A DNA stretch of 64,000 bases from Kalaharituber pfeilii (GCA_015179045.1 WHUZ01000012.1:310001-374000); one strand, 5' to 3'; counted from the first letter of the stretch, positions 22,216 through 36,260 are shown. Numbers and translations: made by a program. Notes: a model not told the origin generated them from the letters alone.

Positions 22216-23910
22216 GATGGAAGGGTTTGGCCTTTTCCTCTGTATATGTTGTTGTGTCTGATCTCTTCTCAGTTCAAGCCTTATGCGTTTTGAGTTTGCT
22301 TGGTTTTGTTCAATGGGTTTTGCATGGAGTATAGATTGTACAGCATATATCCTGAAGTGCCCATCTATGGCACTTGGCATAGTTTAGTTATGTATGTATA
22401 TTGAAGGGATTGGATAGATAAAAGTGTAACATGAAAAGTTCAGTAGCAAACCTTTAGTATATATAGCATAATAAGAATAAGGGAAGAAAATAAAAAATCG
22501 GATCTTGTTGCTTCTAGAAAATATAAAGATGTAACTTGGAAAACCAAAATAGCCAGAGTCTTCGTTGCAACAAAACGCCATATATTACCATATCAATAGG
22601 ATGGAGCAGTTGTGTTGAATACCATTACTATTCTAATATAATGGAGTTTTTTAATGACTCTACCAGCCATGATGGCCCTGTGAGCTTCTTCTCCTTCCAA
22701 AATAGAACCTTGTTGATCATATGCACAACTCCGTGAATAAGTACTAGTAATGAATGCATTTTTTTTAATTGCTCATCCGTCAAAGGAATGTTGTCACCAA
22801 AGGTATTCAAAGGCTGCATTGACAATGCCCCCAGGAACTGAAACACCATCCGCAAACCTAAAGCAAAAACCGAAGTTAAACTTGTCTCTTCAGGCACTTG
22901 TACAAGTATCCCGCCTGTTACCTGAACTCAATTTCACTCCGCCCAGCAGATGAGCTTTGGCATCTCTTAGGATTTCCGAACAGAGAGAATCATATCGACA
23001 TGATCAGATTCTTTTTCACGTGCCCAGTAATTTTGCTACCGTGGGTCATCGTATCGACTCCCCACAGTTGCCATTCTAGTGAGGTTTACAGTTTTAATCC
23101 GCCTATCACGGTGTCCCAGCTACCAACAACACAGCCCGGCTTAACTAACTGATTATGCGTCTGGCCACTTCTGGGGAACAGTGGATCCGGATCTTGGGAT
23201 CATCTGACAATGAGTGTCAGCAATTAAACATCCATGTTGTGCAAGGATTCTGTTCCTTCACCCTCCGTGGATTTTGCCAACACCCTCTACTGAAAATATC
23301 CCCTAGAAAAATCTACATATTATTATCCTACCACACCTTACGGACCGATACTAATCGAATGGAAGCAAAGTGTTGATGAATGGACTTAGCTGGAAGTCTC
23401 TCTGGAGTCTGGATCGCACTATGCCTCAGTTGAATTCAGCAGCATCGACGCAGTAGAAGGTAGCTTAGACATTTTGGGAGTCAAATTCCGCCGCAGGTAT
23501 GCAGTTGAGGGTAATGGCGCAGCGTTCGAGAGAGGGCCAGGTAGTTGAGGGACGGGATGTATGGTACGGACTAGTCGCCTCGCTCCACGACTGTCAGCCC
23601 CAACCACTGTCTCAGGATGCAACCAGTTACTTCCCGGCCCAGGCCATCATATTAAAAATAAATAAAATATATACTGTAGATACATACCAAAAAGAAAAAA
23701 AGATTACCCTTGGTTCCAATAGGATTGAGTCATATGGAACCGGGGAATACATAGCAGCTTTGGCGCGTTATGGTATGAGCTTACATAACATGAAATCTTG
23801 GCGCACACTAAATTACAGAAAAAGTCCAGAGATTTGCATAACCAAGCTCAAACACAGGTCGTTACCACGAACGAGCTTTTCGAATCGCAACAGCCGAGTA
23901 CGAGCTTATC
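22216..23910. other. Spacer between COQ8 and UTP15
   Basis: Mostly AT-rich with no confident gene. Two frames are longer than chance would suggest: 22897-22628 (-), listed separately, and about 50 codons on the plus strand at 23405-23550 (reading SVEFSSIDAVEGSLDILG in part). Neither resembles a family I know. The last ~200 bp is the UTP15 promoter flank. Confidence 0.45.
22628..22897 (-). CDS. Possible small unrecognised reading frame or exon
   Basis: An 89-codon frame with plausible composition: a hydrophobic start (RMVFQFLGALSMQPLN), LTDEQLKKMHSLLVLIHGVV, then a basic stretch and stop. A TTTGCTTTAG acceptor-like site precedes GGTTTGCGG at about 22858, so it could be a 3' exon. No homology is recognised and no clear upstream exon was found. 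It could equally be a chance frame. Confidence 0.2.
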   Translation of the reverse strand: MPEETSLTSVFALGLRMVFQFLGALSMQPLNTFGDNIPLTDEQLKKMHSLLVLIHGVVHMINKVLFWKEKKLTGPSWLVESLKNSIILE

Positions 23911-25657
23911 ATGGCCGCCCCACTAACCAGGCTTGCACCTGCGAAACTCCCCGCGCAGCCATCCTCTGGTGTCAATCCCGAGCAACGCTTCTGGCACTCC
24001 TTCGAGTCTCCGCTGCTAATAAACGACTATGCTTCAATCTCGCATATACATTTCTCACCTCTCTCACCTCACGACTTTGCGATTACCTCCTCAACCCGCA
24101 TTCAAATATTTAGCTCAAAAACTCGGAAGGTGACAAAGACGATCTCGAGGTTTAAGGATGTAGCATACTCCGGCAACATACGACAGGATGGGAAGCTTTT
24201 AGTGGCAGGTGATGCTACGGGCCTCATCCAAGTCTTTGACCTGAACTCGCGAGCAATTCTGCGTACATGGGACGCACATAAGCAGCCTGTCCAGGTTACC
24301 AAGTTTAGTCCGAGGAGTGTAACGACAATTCTGAGCGCTAGTGACGATAGTACCGTGCGATTGTGGGATTTACCTACAGGAGAGATCACAAATACTTTTT
24401 TGGGACATTCAGATTATGTACGACATGCTGCGTTCTTATCAGCAGGAAGTGTGGTTGGTGGGGGTGCGGGTGGAATGATTGTCAGCGGTGGATATGACGG
24501 AACTGTGAGGTTGTGGGACCCACGGGTGCCTTCCTCGGCATCTGAGGAGGGAAGCAGTTCTGCAGTGATGACATTGACACACCCAGCCTCTATTGACGCT
24601 TTACTCCCTATGCCAGGCTCTACTACAATTCTTGCCGCCGCCGGCCCAGTAGTTCATGTTTGGGACATTATTGCTGCGAAACCTCTTATCCAGCTTGCTA
24701 ATCACCAGAAGACTGTTACAGCACTGGCGTACACAACGAGCAAAGACATTAGCAACAACACTGATAGTAATACAACGACAGCATCCAGCAGGCGAGTCCT
24801 CACTGGTGGACTGGATGGTCATGTCAAGATTTACAGTACTACTTCATGGCAAGTTGTTCACGGCATCAAATACCCAGCCCCCATTCTCTCTCTTGGGATA
24901 TCACCTGAGGAGAAACATCTTGCTGTGGGAATGGTTAACGGCCTGCTTTCAATTCGAACACGATCCTCTGGGAAAGAGAAGGAGCGGGAACATGAGCGGG
25001 AAAAGACAATGCAGGCGCTTCTTGCAGGCTTGCCAGCGGAGCCGAAGAGCAAGAAGTCCAAAGCGAAAGAGAGGAAGTTGAGAGGAATGAAATATGGGGG
25101 TGATGCTGAGAGTATCGTACTAGATGAGCGGGAAGGGCGTGTGCGATTGAGACCATATGAGAAGGACCTGAGGGCTAAAAAATTTGCTGAAGCATTGGAC
25201 AAAGTTCTGATTGGAGTAAGTTATCCTGTTGAACTTCCGCAAGCATGTCGGTATGAGGACCTTGAGAGGGGGCTCGACTAACACGCAATCTCAGAATGCC
25301 CCTCCTTTGACAACTTATACTCTCCTCACGGCCCTGAAACATCGCTCGGCATTAAGAGCTGCCCTATCCAACCGAGATGAGGCAACCCTTGCCCCTGTTT
25401 TAAAGTGGCTGACGAAAAACATCTCGCGTCCACAGTACGTTGAACTTATAGTTGACGTGAGCTTATTACTGCTGGACTTGTATGGTCATGCCATTGGGCA
25501 AAGCCAAATGATCGATGAACTACTAAACAGGATGCGAGATAAGGTTAGGCTGGAGGTTAAGCAGAGCATGAGTGCTTGCAAAATTGCCGGGATGGTGGGC
25601 ATGTTGGTCGGTGGAACTGGGGCAGCTGATAAAATTGCGGGGACCTTGAGCACCTAG
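23911..25657 (+). CDS. UTP15: U3 snoRNP protein UTP15 (WD40, t-UTP subcomplex)
   Basis: Utp15 belongs to the t-UTP/UtpA part of the small-subunit processome, acting in the nucleolus on rDNA transcription and early 18S rRNA processing. Exons 23911-25215 and 25295-25657 join in phase to 555 aa, close to yeast Utp15. The N-terminal half is a WD40 propeller with repeats ending SDDSTVRLWDLPTG, GGYDGTVRLWDPR, HVWDI and GGLDGHVKIYS. A Lys/Arg-rich linker (KSKKSKAKERKLRG) follows. The C-terminal helical domain, spanning the intron, has LTTYTLLTALKHRSALRAAL, RDEATLAPVLKWL and LLLDLYGHAIGQS, which fits Utp15 rather than a generic WD protein. The start lies at an ATG after a long upstream region with stops. 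Confidence 0.9.
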
Positions 25658-26520
25658 TATCTCATGATAATGGCTTCGGTATAAAAAACTGCCACGGCGC
25701 ACTATCATGCGAGACTAGTGATCCTTCGCGTACTATTGGGCCTGCCACTCTGTGGCCAGGGAATCTATTGCGTTACTCTCGAAATGGATGACTTAGAGCG
25801 CCATCGCCATGTGGAACATGATAACATCGCTTCCGAGATTCTTGTCCCCGGATGTAAATACATGCATTGTTGCAACTGTGGGGTCGTTCAGAATATTCAC
25901 CATTAGATGATGCAGAAATCCTAGTATCATCTGTCGCTATGGGATGGGATCCATGGTTATGGGAATGCATGAAAACCATCTTGTATATATACTTATAGAT
26001 GTATCAATACTAATCATTTTTCCTTCGCAATGTACTTGAAGCATGCTGCATTCCGCATTGTTTTTTTTGCGAGACTATGCGTATCATTGACTGAATGTTA
26101 CTAAGTGGGAAGTACAAGGAGCAGCATCCTCTTAGTCTGGTATGATAGCATCCTCTTTGAGTTAAAGTTACATTTACATGTCCTATCCTGCACTAGGCTG
26201 TTCCAAGGGGCTAGCCCTTTGGGGTACTGAGCTGTGCACCAATAAGCTCTTATTGTGAGCAAAATTCTTCCCCGCACCCAAACCCCACGGATTGTAGTCG
26301 TATCTCATGAGATCGCATCGATCTCATCCAGACTATTGAAAATATCACTACACCCTACTCATTTTTTACCTCGAGTCCTAGTATATCTTCATTTCCCTAA
26401 CAAATTCATTTTGTCTGCACAGCAGTGCTTCAAGAAACTGACCGAATTGGTTCACCATACAAGACTAGACGTTCATCGTTCATCCTCCCTTCGTTCATAT
26501 TTTACAGGCTAATTAGCAGT
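25658..26520. other. Spacer between UTP15 and SPE3
   Basis: Flanking sequence of two co-oriented genes. No conserved frame or RNA gene seen; the last part is pyrimidine-rich and probably contains the SPE3 leader. Confidence 0.5.
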
Positions 26521-28087
<1,567 letters not shown>

Positions 28088-28452
28088 ATTAAGGATAGTA
28101 AGAGAGTACTAGGGAGGAAAAAACAAAAGTTTCTTCATCGGGTTTCAAAAAACTATGAAATGAAATGAAAAAAAATGCAAAATAAGAAAAAAGCATGGTT
28201 GTTTGCTGATAGTCATGTCACCTTTCATCTTCTGTTCCCGTGATTTGTCATATACAATATGCAACGCCTCGAAATATCCAGGTTTGGCTCGGGCTTGTAT
28301 TTATTTTTCTTTAACATGAAACAATTAAAGTGGAGACCCTTTTTGTGCAGAAAACATTTTATACAGGAGACCACCCCGCTTGATGCATTACATCCCATCT
28401 CCCATCCCTCTACTTTTCTTTCTTTCTTTGCATTCCGAATCTTTCAAGGCCT
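28088..28452. other. Convergent 3' spacer between SPE3 and PHB1
   Basis: 365 bp of A-rich then T-rich sequence holding the 3' ends of both genes. No coding or RNA signal seen. Confidence 0.6.
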
Positions 28453-29451
28453 TTACCTTATTGCTAGCAAAAACTTGCCTCCATCACCACCTTGTCCATG
28501 ACTACCGCTAGGTAGATACGTCACATTCGGATTATTTGCCAACGTCTGCGCAATCTCCTTTGCCGCTTCAACCTTTCTGATCAGCAAGAGACCATCACCC
28601 GCCTTATCGATTGCCTTCGAAATCGTCTCTGCACTCTCCGCCTCACCCTCCGCACGGATGACATTTGCCTGGCGCTCCTGCTCCGCCTTCTCAACAATGA
28701 ATCTCGCTCTCTCAGCATCCTGTTGCGCAATCTGCTTCTGTTCGACTGCGCGAGTGAATTCCTTGCCGAAGGTCATGTGCGTGATGCTGACGTCCTCAAG
28801 TGCAATGTTGAATTCTTTGGCGCGCTTGAGGAGCTCCATGCGGATGCGGGCCGAGACTTGCTCGCGTTGGGTAATGAGTTCGGCAGCATCGAATTGGGCG
28901 ACAATGGCTTTGAGGACTTCGTTGCCGATGGAGGGGAGCACGCGCTCATCGTAGTCAAGACCGAGAGACTTGGGGGTAGTCGTTAGGGCGGTTCACAAAG
29001 AGGACGAGGAGGAGTTTGCGTGAATAAAACTCACCTGGTAAATCTTTGGCAGAGCTTGCACATCTGGCCTGTGCAGCACCCTCAGCGTCAGGCTCACCAT
29101 CTGCAAGTCCTTGCTGCCCGTGGTCGTCGAGATGTTTCGTGGCTTCGTACGCACATCGTAAATTACCGCCTTTTGGAGCCACGGGATCAGGAAGTGTGTT
29201 CCTTCTTCCACAACCTACATTCACAAACCTCATGGGTCAATCACCTCCCTGCCCAATTACCATAAACCATATATTTTCCCATTCCTCAATCGTCTCCACT
29301 CTTCACATACCTGACTCTTCACCCCACTTATCCTGTCAAAAATCACGGCCCTGCTTCCACCTTTCACATCGTACAAACTCGCCTGCAGTAACGAGATACC
29401 GACAGCAGCGGGCACCGCAAGCTTGGTAATGTTGCTGAGCACTGTATTCAT
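28453..29451 (-). CDS. PHB1: Prohibitin 1
   Basis: A subunit of the prohibitin ring complex in the mitochondrial inner membrane, which scaffolds respiratory subunits and restrains the m-AAA protease. Exons 29451-29311, 29214-29035 and 28968-28453 join in phase to 278 aa, the usual prohibitin size. The N-terminus is a hydrophobic helix ([18 protein letters not shown]) acting as membrane anchor, then the SPFH/band-7 domain with [21 protein letters not shown] and [19 protein letters not shown] long C-terminal coiled coil follows ([16 protein letters not shown]), ending near NPNVTYLP. It is divergent from QCR8, another inner-membrane protein gene, about 540 bp away. Confidence 0.96.
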
Positions 29452-29988
29452 TTCTCCGTTTTAAGAAGGATTGATCGAAACGAAGAGAGCTTCGGAGGCG
29501 GGTTTTCGGCACTCGCGGGCTTGGGAGTTTTTCGATGTCGTCAGTTCCCAGGGACTCTTGGAGGTTATGCAGCAAAAATTGGCGGGGCGTGGGGTGGGTG
29601 TGCAGGGGTGAAGGGTGGAGGGAATGCGGTTACTCAGCAACATCTGAGTCTGTTGCGGAATCTGCGATTGGTAGAGATGGAAACGTGGGGGTGGCGGAAA
29701 ACAGTGCTGCAACATGCAGCAAGAAGTGAAAGTGGCGCAGACCAATCACGGCTTGCGGGAATAGAGTAACCTTTTCCCTTGCACAACCCGTAACCCGGCC
29801 CGGGGTTTCTTGGTGTTCCAGTTCCCAAAAAGAAATCGTTCTTTCGAAGTAGAACAAATTAGAAAATTCCCCGCAGACACTACAATCAACTTTGCTTTCA
29901 AAAATCCCTCTTTGAACTTCGACAAGCAACCAGATTCGTTTTACTTCAGGTTCTCGGTTCAGAAACAGTCGCAATTAGTTTGGATAAT

Positions 29989-30693
29989 ATGGGCGGCGGT
30001 GGCGATAAGGTTCCTGGACAGTGAGTATCCAAGTGCAGGGGCTGTCAGGATGCAGGCGTGTCATGGGGATGGAATGGAGCTGGACTTGGATGATGGGGGT
30101 GCGATTTGACAGAGACTGATTGTGTCTTTGCGATTCCAGGTACATGGGATGGTGGGGTAGCCTTGGTATGTTACCGCTCCTGCTTGACAATCTCCCAGAC
30201 GCTCTGTGTTATAGTACCACCACCTCCGTGGACATGTGGAGGCTGCCATGAACGAATACCGATCACAATGAAACACAATATATTTTTTTTACAGCCTTGC
30301 TGATGGATTCTACTACTTCGACATTTCAGGCTCCCTCCCCCAGAAGGGCGTGACAAGTTATGCTCTTGCGCCTAACCGACAAAAGCCCATGGCTGGTACA
30401 GTCTATAATGGTGTCTTCAACACCTTCCGGCGATTCAGGCAATCTGTATGTAATTCCATGACTTGATTTATATTTCCCGGAATGGGTAGCTGATGACGCG
30501 GGATATGTTGATTAGGTTCTCTATGTCATCCCACCATTCGTTCTTGGATATTATCTGATGGACTGGGCTACCAAGAGGTCAGTTGTCGTGCATCTCTGTA
30601 GTTTTATTTAGTCCCATGTTTTGTTGACGCTTGAATAGAAATGAGTTTCTCAACTCTAAGGAAGGCCGCGCTTTGTACGCTGAGAAGGATTAA
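29989..30693 (+). CDS. QCR8: Ubiquinol-cytochrome c reductase subunit 8
   Basis: A small single-helix subunit of respiratory complex III. Five small exons (29989-30020, 30140-30165, 30330-30445, 30516-30577, 30639-30693) join in phase to 96 aa, matching the family length of about 95. The rebuilt protein has a glycine-rich start, QYMGWWGSLGS, QKGVTSYALAP, NGVFNTFRRFRQS and one hydrophobic helix (VLYVIPPFVLGYYLMDWA) before NEFLNSKEGR and a short acidic end. The 26-nt second exon and short others keep it below most open-frame cut-offs. It is convergent with the cyclophilin-40 gene. Confidence 0.92.
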
Positions 30694-31243
30694 ATGTGAA
30701 GTCGAAATGGTGGGGCAGAGCGGACTGTTGTTTGTGCATAGCTGCTTTCAGAATATTACATACTTTCCTTCTTTTTTTTTTTTTTTTAGCGCTGCCTATG
30801 GCCAGACTAGCACCAGCCTGTGATATAAATATAAGAATGTTTAAGGAGAAAGGTAAATTATGTCTTGGTCCGCATCTTCCTCTATCAATAAGAAGGTGCA
30901 CGAGGGAATTCTTACGTGCGTTCTTATTCCATAAGTTAGTTGATTTCATATAAACGAAAGCGAATATGCATCATGGTTCACTAAACCACTTTTGGCCTTG
31001 ATCTAGTGTATCCGGATAACCCGTAGACCGCCGCTCATCTATAAATTGGAAACCACAGTTCTTTCCTATCCAATCGTTTTAGTACTAGTACTGGTACTTA
31101 ACTCGCTGAGGAAAACAAAGTGAACATAAAACGCCAGGAAGAAAAGAAAAAAGGGAAAGGAAAAATTCAAACGATTGTAAGGAATATAACTCCAGATGCC
31201 CAGTTAGAAAAATAATTATAACGATCTCAATGCAAACTCCTGT
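30694..31243. other. Convergent spacer between QCR8 and cyclophilin-40
   Basis: Contains a T run near 30773-30789 and AT-rich 3' flanks. No supported gene. Confidence 0.55.
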
Positions 31244-32750
31244 TTAATTTCCACTACCGAAGAAACTCTTCAGCTTGGCCTTCTGCTTTTGATGGGCTTC
31301 GTGGATTCTCTTCTTCACAGCCTCTAGCTCTTTGAGGACTGCAGCATCACCTGGGACGAGATCATTTGCTTTTGTCAAATTCTCCAATGCAGCATCATCA
31401 TCCTTCAGTCCAGCCCGAGCCACACCCCTTCTAAAGTGTGCCTTCGCCTTGTCTTTGTCTGTGATATTCTCTACTTCCAACGCTTTGGTTGCATTCTCAT
31501 CGGCATCCCGGAAATTTCCAAGCTTATTTTGCAGAAGTGCAGCATTTGAATATAGCGTGAACTTGAGGGCCATCAACTGACCCCAAAGCTCTTTCTGACT
31601 ATCACCATTCAGGGTAGAGTCGTTCACATATCGCAATGCTTTCTGGTACTTCTCAATGCCCAACTCGAGATCACCGGCTTTAAATGCATTGTTTCCATAT
31701 TCTTTGATTTCGGATGCAATTCTGAAAGATTCTGACCCAGAGAGCCCGTCAGGAGCCTGATCTTCGGGAAAATCTTCATATTGATCGCCAGAGATACTGT
31801 CCTGGGCAGTTGGGGCTTCATCTTCGGTCCCATCAAGCACACCACAGTCTATAGATATGTCAATTCAAACCAGTCCTCCCCAATGAACATTGAATATACA
31901 TACCTTCAATGACGACAGGTACTTTTGGTTTGTCGTTGGAATCAGTCTTGGTGTTTTCAATTTTTCGGACAACACCTTTGCCAGAAGTAACTTCACCAAA
32001 AACCACATGCAATCCATCAAGATGGGGCGTCTCAACAGTGGTGATAAAGAATTGAGATCCATTTGTTCCAGGGCCGGCATTTGCCATTGATAGGAGGAAT
32101 GGTTTATCATGCTTCTTGATGAAATTTTCATCCTCAAAACGAGAACCATAGATTGATTCTCCACCGGAACCCTATATTAAGATCGTTAAGCCCAAACATG
32201 CTCAGGAGGAAGCAGAGAAATTGCAGTGAATATCCTTACATTACCAGCAGTGAAATCGCCTCCTTGAATCATGAACCGCTTAATAACCCTGTGAAATCCA
32301 GAGCCTTTGCGACGAAGTCAGAAAACTTCTGGTAGCCAATAGGAAATATCGATTGTTTACAAACCTTTATAGTGCAGGGGCTTCCCCATCTGCCCCATCC
32401 CCTTCTCACCAGTACATAGTGCTCTGAAGTTCTCGCAGGTTTTTGGAGTGACTGCAATTTGGTAAAAGAGTTAGTCGATTTCGCAATGAATAGCGTTGCT
32501 GAAGTGTGTCACATACTATCATTATACTATATTGTGAAGAGTTAGTTGAAAGACCAAGACTTGTAGTCATGGAAACTTACAAGCGCAAAGGTGACTCTCT
32601 CTGGCTTCTTGCCGTCAATCGAAATGTCCATGAAGCACCGCACGCGCTCTATCTGACATGTTAGCCCAGGCACTCACTGCACCACAAATTGCTGTGTTGA
32701 CAGGGGTACAGACGTGCCGGAGCTGTGACCTCAGCAGAATCGGCAGTCAT
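31244..32750 (-). CDS. Cyclophilin-40 type peptidyl-prolyl isomerase with TPR domain
   Basis: A Cyp40/Cpr6-type Hsp90 co-chaperone: an N-terminal prolyl isomerase and a C-terminal TPR domain that binds the Hsp90 tail. Seven exons (32750-32730, 32652-32581, 32526-32517, 32451-32365, 32304-32240, 32171-31904, 31848-31244) join in phase to 375 aa, like yeast Cpr6. The isomerase domain shows [39 protein letters not shown] and [12 protein letters not shown], including catalytic Arg, Phe and Gln positions. The TPR half shows [38 protein letters not shown] and [15 protein letters not shown], ending [14 protein letters not shown]. The 10-nt third exon (TATAATGATA) restores the conserved FALYNDITPKT; the 21-nt first exon is less certain. 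Confidence 0.92.
32517..32526 (-). other. 10-nt micro-exon of the cyclophilin-40 gene
   Basis: Reading the minus strand, TATAATGATA is bounded by a CAATATAG acceptor and a GTATGT donor. Including it joins LYNDI in phase between exons 2 and 4; leaving it out breaks the frame and drops a conserved position. Confidence 0.8.
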
Positions 32751-34628
32751 TGTGAATTGTGGACGTGAACACTTGCAACTTGGTACGAACTGTAGCTGAG
32801 TCTAGGTAATCTTTGCTCAGGGATGTGGTTGAGAGGTGGAGGTCTGCGGTAGTTTATACCATTTCCCCCTGGTCCCCCCATATTTACTCCATTGATCAAC
32901 TGAACCAATAGGATCCCAGAATTTTAGGTATGTCTTCCGAATGTTCTCTGCGACTAGAAGGTTCTCGTACTAGTTACGAGACTACCAAGCTGCAGAGGCA
33001 GCTTAATGGGCTTGGCAAGAGTTTTACTTGCTATCTCATGTCCATTTACACGTTGCAGCCTCTGAGTTACGATCAGCCTGCAACTTGAAGGCCCGGTTGC
33101 CTCTCGCCGTAGGCCGCATAGCTGCAATACCTCATAGCTGACAGCACTTCATCTCCGCCTACTATAATTCCATATGTCTCAAGTATTGTATCACGTCATT
33201 GCAGACCGCATCAAGCGACTTCACTTTGTCTAGTCTTGGCAATACATTCAGTGTTTATTAGCTACCAAGGTGCTAACCTGCTCAAGCATGTTACCACAGC
33301 AACTGATCACGTAGCCAGCACAGCAGCTACTAAAACCACAGTGCCCGAAGTTTGTGCTCCCTCATAAATATATAATATATATGCGAGAATAGCCATTGTG
33401 CATCGGTGATGGCCGGATCGGCATGCCGGCATTGGAAACCTACTGTATCGGTGGGACCCCCGGTTTTGGTAACCGTGACAACCTCGTTGAGGGATTTACC
33501 GTAGCAAATTCTAGGGAGGGATGGCTGCGCCACAGCTATTAGCGTCGTTTCCATAGCAACGATGACCAATCTCCCCGGGCGATTGAGGACTGCACCCGCC
33601 AATTTTCATACTGCCCTATCTTCTTCAATTTTTATCCAAATTGAATTTTGGTAATTGCAATCAATTTTACGTATCAAAATTTCACAAATTTCAATAGTAC
33701 GGGAAGTCTTTGGAACACTGTTAGGGATGAGTGAACAAGACCCATCAATTTTGATCGTTGCACAAGCAACAATCAACAAAAAAATGTTGTTTTGACTGTC
33801 CATCTTAATTGCCAAGCAGCATTACTAATATCCCTTGCGTTGCCTTGCAAGCCATTCCGACAACATCCCGAGAGTCACCCTGGGATTTGCTAAATACACC
33901 TAGTGTTCAGTACATATTTGGCCAACGGTTACAGTAATTCCTGCTATGAAAAGACAAAAGGCTCCAATTCAAACTTCTGTGCCTTTTTTTCCTATAAAAC
34001 TATTATATATAGTCCTAAGGCTCTTGCAGCTTCTAGGAGAACTACTACAGATGAATGGAACAGCCGTGGCCATATCCTAATTCTCTTGAGATTATAAATC
34101 CAAATTTCTGAAAGTAATATGTACATCCTCGCATTAGAAGTATTTCCTCTTTCGGTTATAGTATACCATATAAAATAGAGCTTTCTTGGAGTGCAGTACA
34201 TGATACTTCCTAAAGAGGAAAATGATCACATTGGGTGTGAACTGGGCGCAGCCTTCCTACATACTAGTCAATAACTCAGCGGTGGGAGGTTTGTTCCCGG
34301 GACTGCGAGGGGCTATCATTAGCACGTGATGCAGGCAGTCGCAGCCGCAGCTAACGCATACAAGTTGCGTGGAGTAGTACATTTTGCCGTGTCCCAGAAC
34401 TTCATTTAAGATAAATACTTGTAGTATCCAACAGAAATAAAGGAAAATATTCCAGTTCCTCATCTCACGACCAAAATCCGTCACTCTAGGACCATCTCAC
34501 AAACACCGAGACAATGTACTCCAAGCAGGCTGCGGTGCAGGGTATTATTCCAGCCCCCATTCCACTGCTCATATACTGGCATTTCTGTTGAAGCCATAGC
34601 TACTTCTATCTTGAAAACTAACTGACTA
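32751..34628. other. Gene-free stretch
   Basis: Holds the cyclophilin-40 promoter flank, then AT-rich sequence without a recognisable gene. The 90-codon frame at 33602-33330 (-) shows no family signature. Confidence 0.5.
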
Positions 34629-36260
34629 TTATTCATCTGCCCTACCAAATATTTTTTGCACCATCCACCTCGCACACCCCTCCTCCCCCGGCGACCCCGC
34701 TACCACATCTCTCCTCTTCCCCAGCTTTGGGTGCAACCACCCATCCAAATCCCCCACGACCTCTTCCTCCTCCCACTCCTCAGCCATCCTTCTCATCCTC
34801 CGATCAAAGATACACATACCCCTCGTCCGCTGCCCCACCGCCTCCACACGGATGTCCCGTCCCTTTTGAACCTTCCACTTCCCTGTTGGCGGATCCGAGA
34901 GCGTGTGCGGCGTTGGAGGGTCATGGGTGAGGATAAAGTATATCACCAAGGGGTCATGGAGTGACAAGTGGATGTCCTGTAGGCGTCGCTTGCCGCCGCC
35001 CGCGGCAACATGTAACTCCTCCATTTTTTGGAACACCGCAGTGAGAAAGTATCCACACCAGAAAGTATCTACACCATTGCGCAAGCGGGGAGCCGGCAGC
35101 GGCGAGAGGGGCAGTGATGAAAGAGAAAGTGTCAGCGGAAAGAAGGTGCATGGTGGTGATGTCTAGTGGGAGCAGAGTGAGGTTCAGATTTGGTCGGGGA
35201 GGGGCGGAGGGGTTGGGGAGGAGGGGGGAGAGTGTAGGAGGTGCGGGAGGGGGGAGAGTGTGCTGGGTGTGGGGGAGCTGAGAGGGTAAAATCCGGGCAG
35301 CGGAGAATGGGCACGTGTAGTGGTTGAATACGGAGACGGGAGTGACGTTGCCCTCGAGATAAAGGGTGCTGCCCATCACGAGAACGGATTTAGCGCGCAA
35401 GAAGGTATCCAACTGCAAGTACAATTAGTTACATCTAATGGATCTGGATGTCTGGGAGGGGAGATGCGGAAGGGGTGACATACGTCCTCTTCTGCAGCAA
35501 GCGCTATGTTCGTCATTGGACCCAAAGCAATGATGGTTACGGTCCCATGCTCCTCCTCCCGCAGGATCCGAAGGATTTCCTTGTGTGCAGGAGTATTGCT
35601 CGGACAAAAGTTCTCAGGCATGTGGTGCTGCGCCGTCTCGCCCGCCTCGAGCTGGGCATTGCGGTCAAAGAGGTGGGACAGGTTTCTTTGGGGCTGAAGT
35701 GGGGGGCGGTGGGTGCACGCCACCGAGGCCGTCGATGCCGTCTGGACAGTCGCCGGTAAAGCTGGTACATGTTAAGTCTGCGCGGGAAGTTATGGGAAAA
35801 GGTACCCACGGAAGTAATCTGCCATCAAATTCTCCCCGTCCAGCGGCTCCTCCGCACCCACTCCCACTACGGGTGGATACGTTTTTTTAACGACTCGAAG
35901 CCTGACTTCCTCCCGTCCTCACTGTGCCACTTGCACTCGAGTTTTAGGATGTAGAACATGGTGACCGTATTGCAGAGGATATTCTGGATGTCAATGTTGC
36001 CGAACGTCAGGGAGGCCAGGAGGACTTGGAGTTCGTCGGCGGAAGATGAGAGGGCGAGGAGAAGGGCGAGGATGTCGTCGCATCTGAATATGTGGGAAGA
36101 GGGGGAGGAAGATTGGAGTAACCAAGAGAAGATTGGGGTGGATATATACTATGGATTACTGGGAATAGCATGGAAGAGGGAGAGGGGTTGGGGGTGGAAT
36201 GTACATTACCCTGGGCCCGTATCGATAATGACCTTCGTGGGAGTCAGCAATCGTGTGGTG
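34629..36260 (-). pseudogene. Decayed inosine-uridine type nucleoside hydrolase
   Basis: Remains of an enzyme that splits nucleosides into base and ribose. In order: KVIIDTGPGCDD joined over an intron (36209-36084), LALLLAL, FGNIDIQN, ADYFRGFTGDCPDGIDGLGGVH, HHMPENFCPSN, TIIALGPMTNIALA, KSVLVMGSTL and TLLPLDITT. Several lesions occur. The motif normally DxDPGxDD has Gly for its second Asp, a calcium ligand. An A7 run at 35882-35888 is one base short of keeping frame. Two frame changes fall near 35690-35715. A 16-bp tandem duplication at 35044-35075 shifts the C-terminal frame. No in-frame ATG precedes the first block. Homopolymer sequencing errors could explain some of these, but not the duplication or substitution. 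Confidence 0.8.
35044..35075 (-). repeat. 16-bp tandem duplication inside the nucleoside hydrolase
   Basis: AGAAAGTATCCACACC is followed directly by AGAAAGTATCTACACC, one mismatch apart. With a single unit the frame runs on from the SPLAQW segment into the C-terminal frame that ends at 34629; with two it shifts by one base. Confidence 0.8.

Noticed and set aside
33330..33602. 90-codon minus-strand frame.
   Set aside because: No family resemblance and located in an AT-rich gene-free stretch; not supported as a gene.
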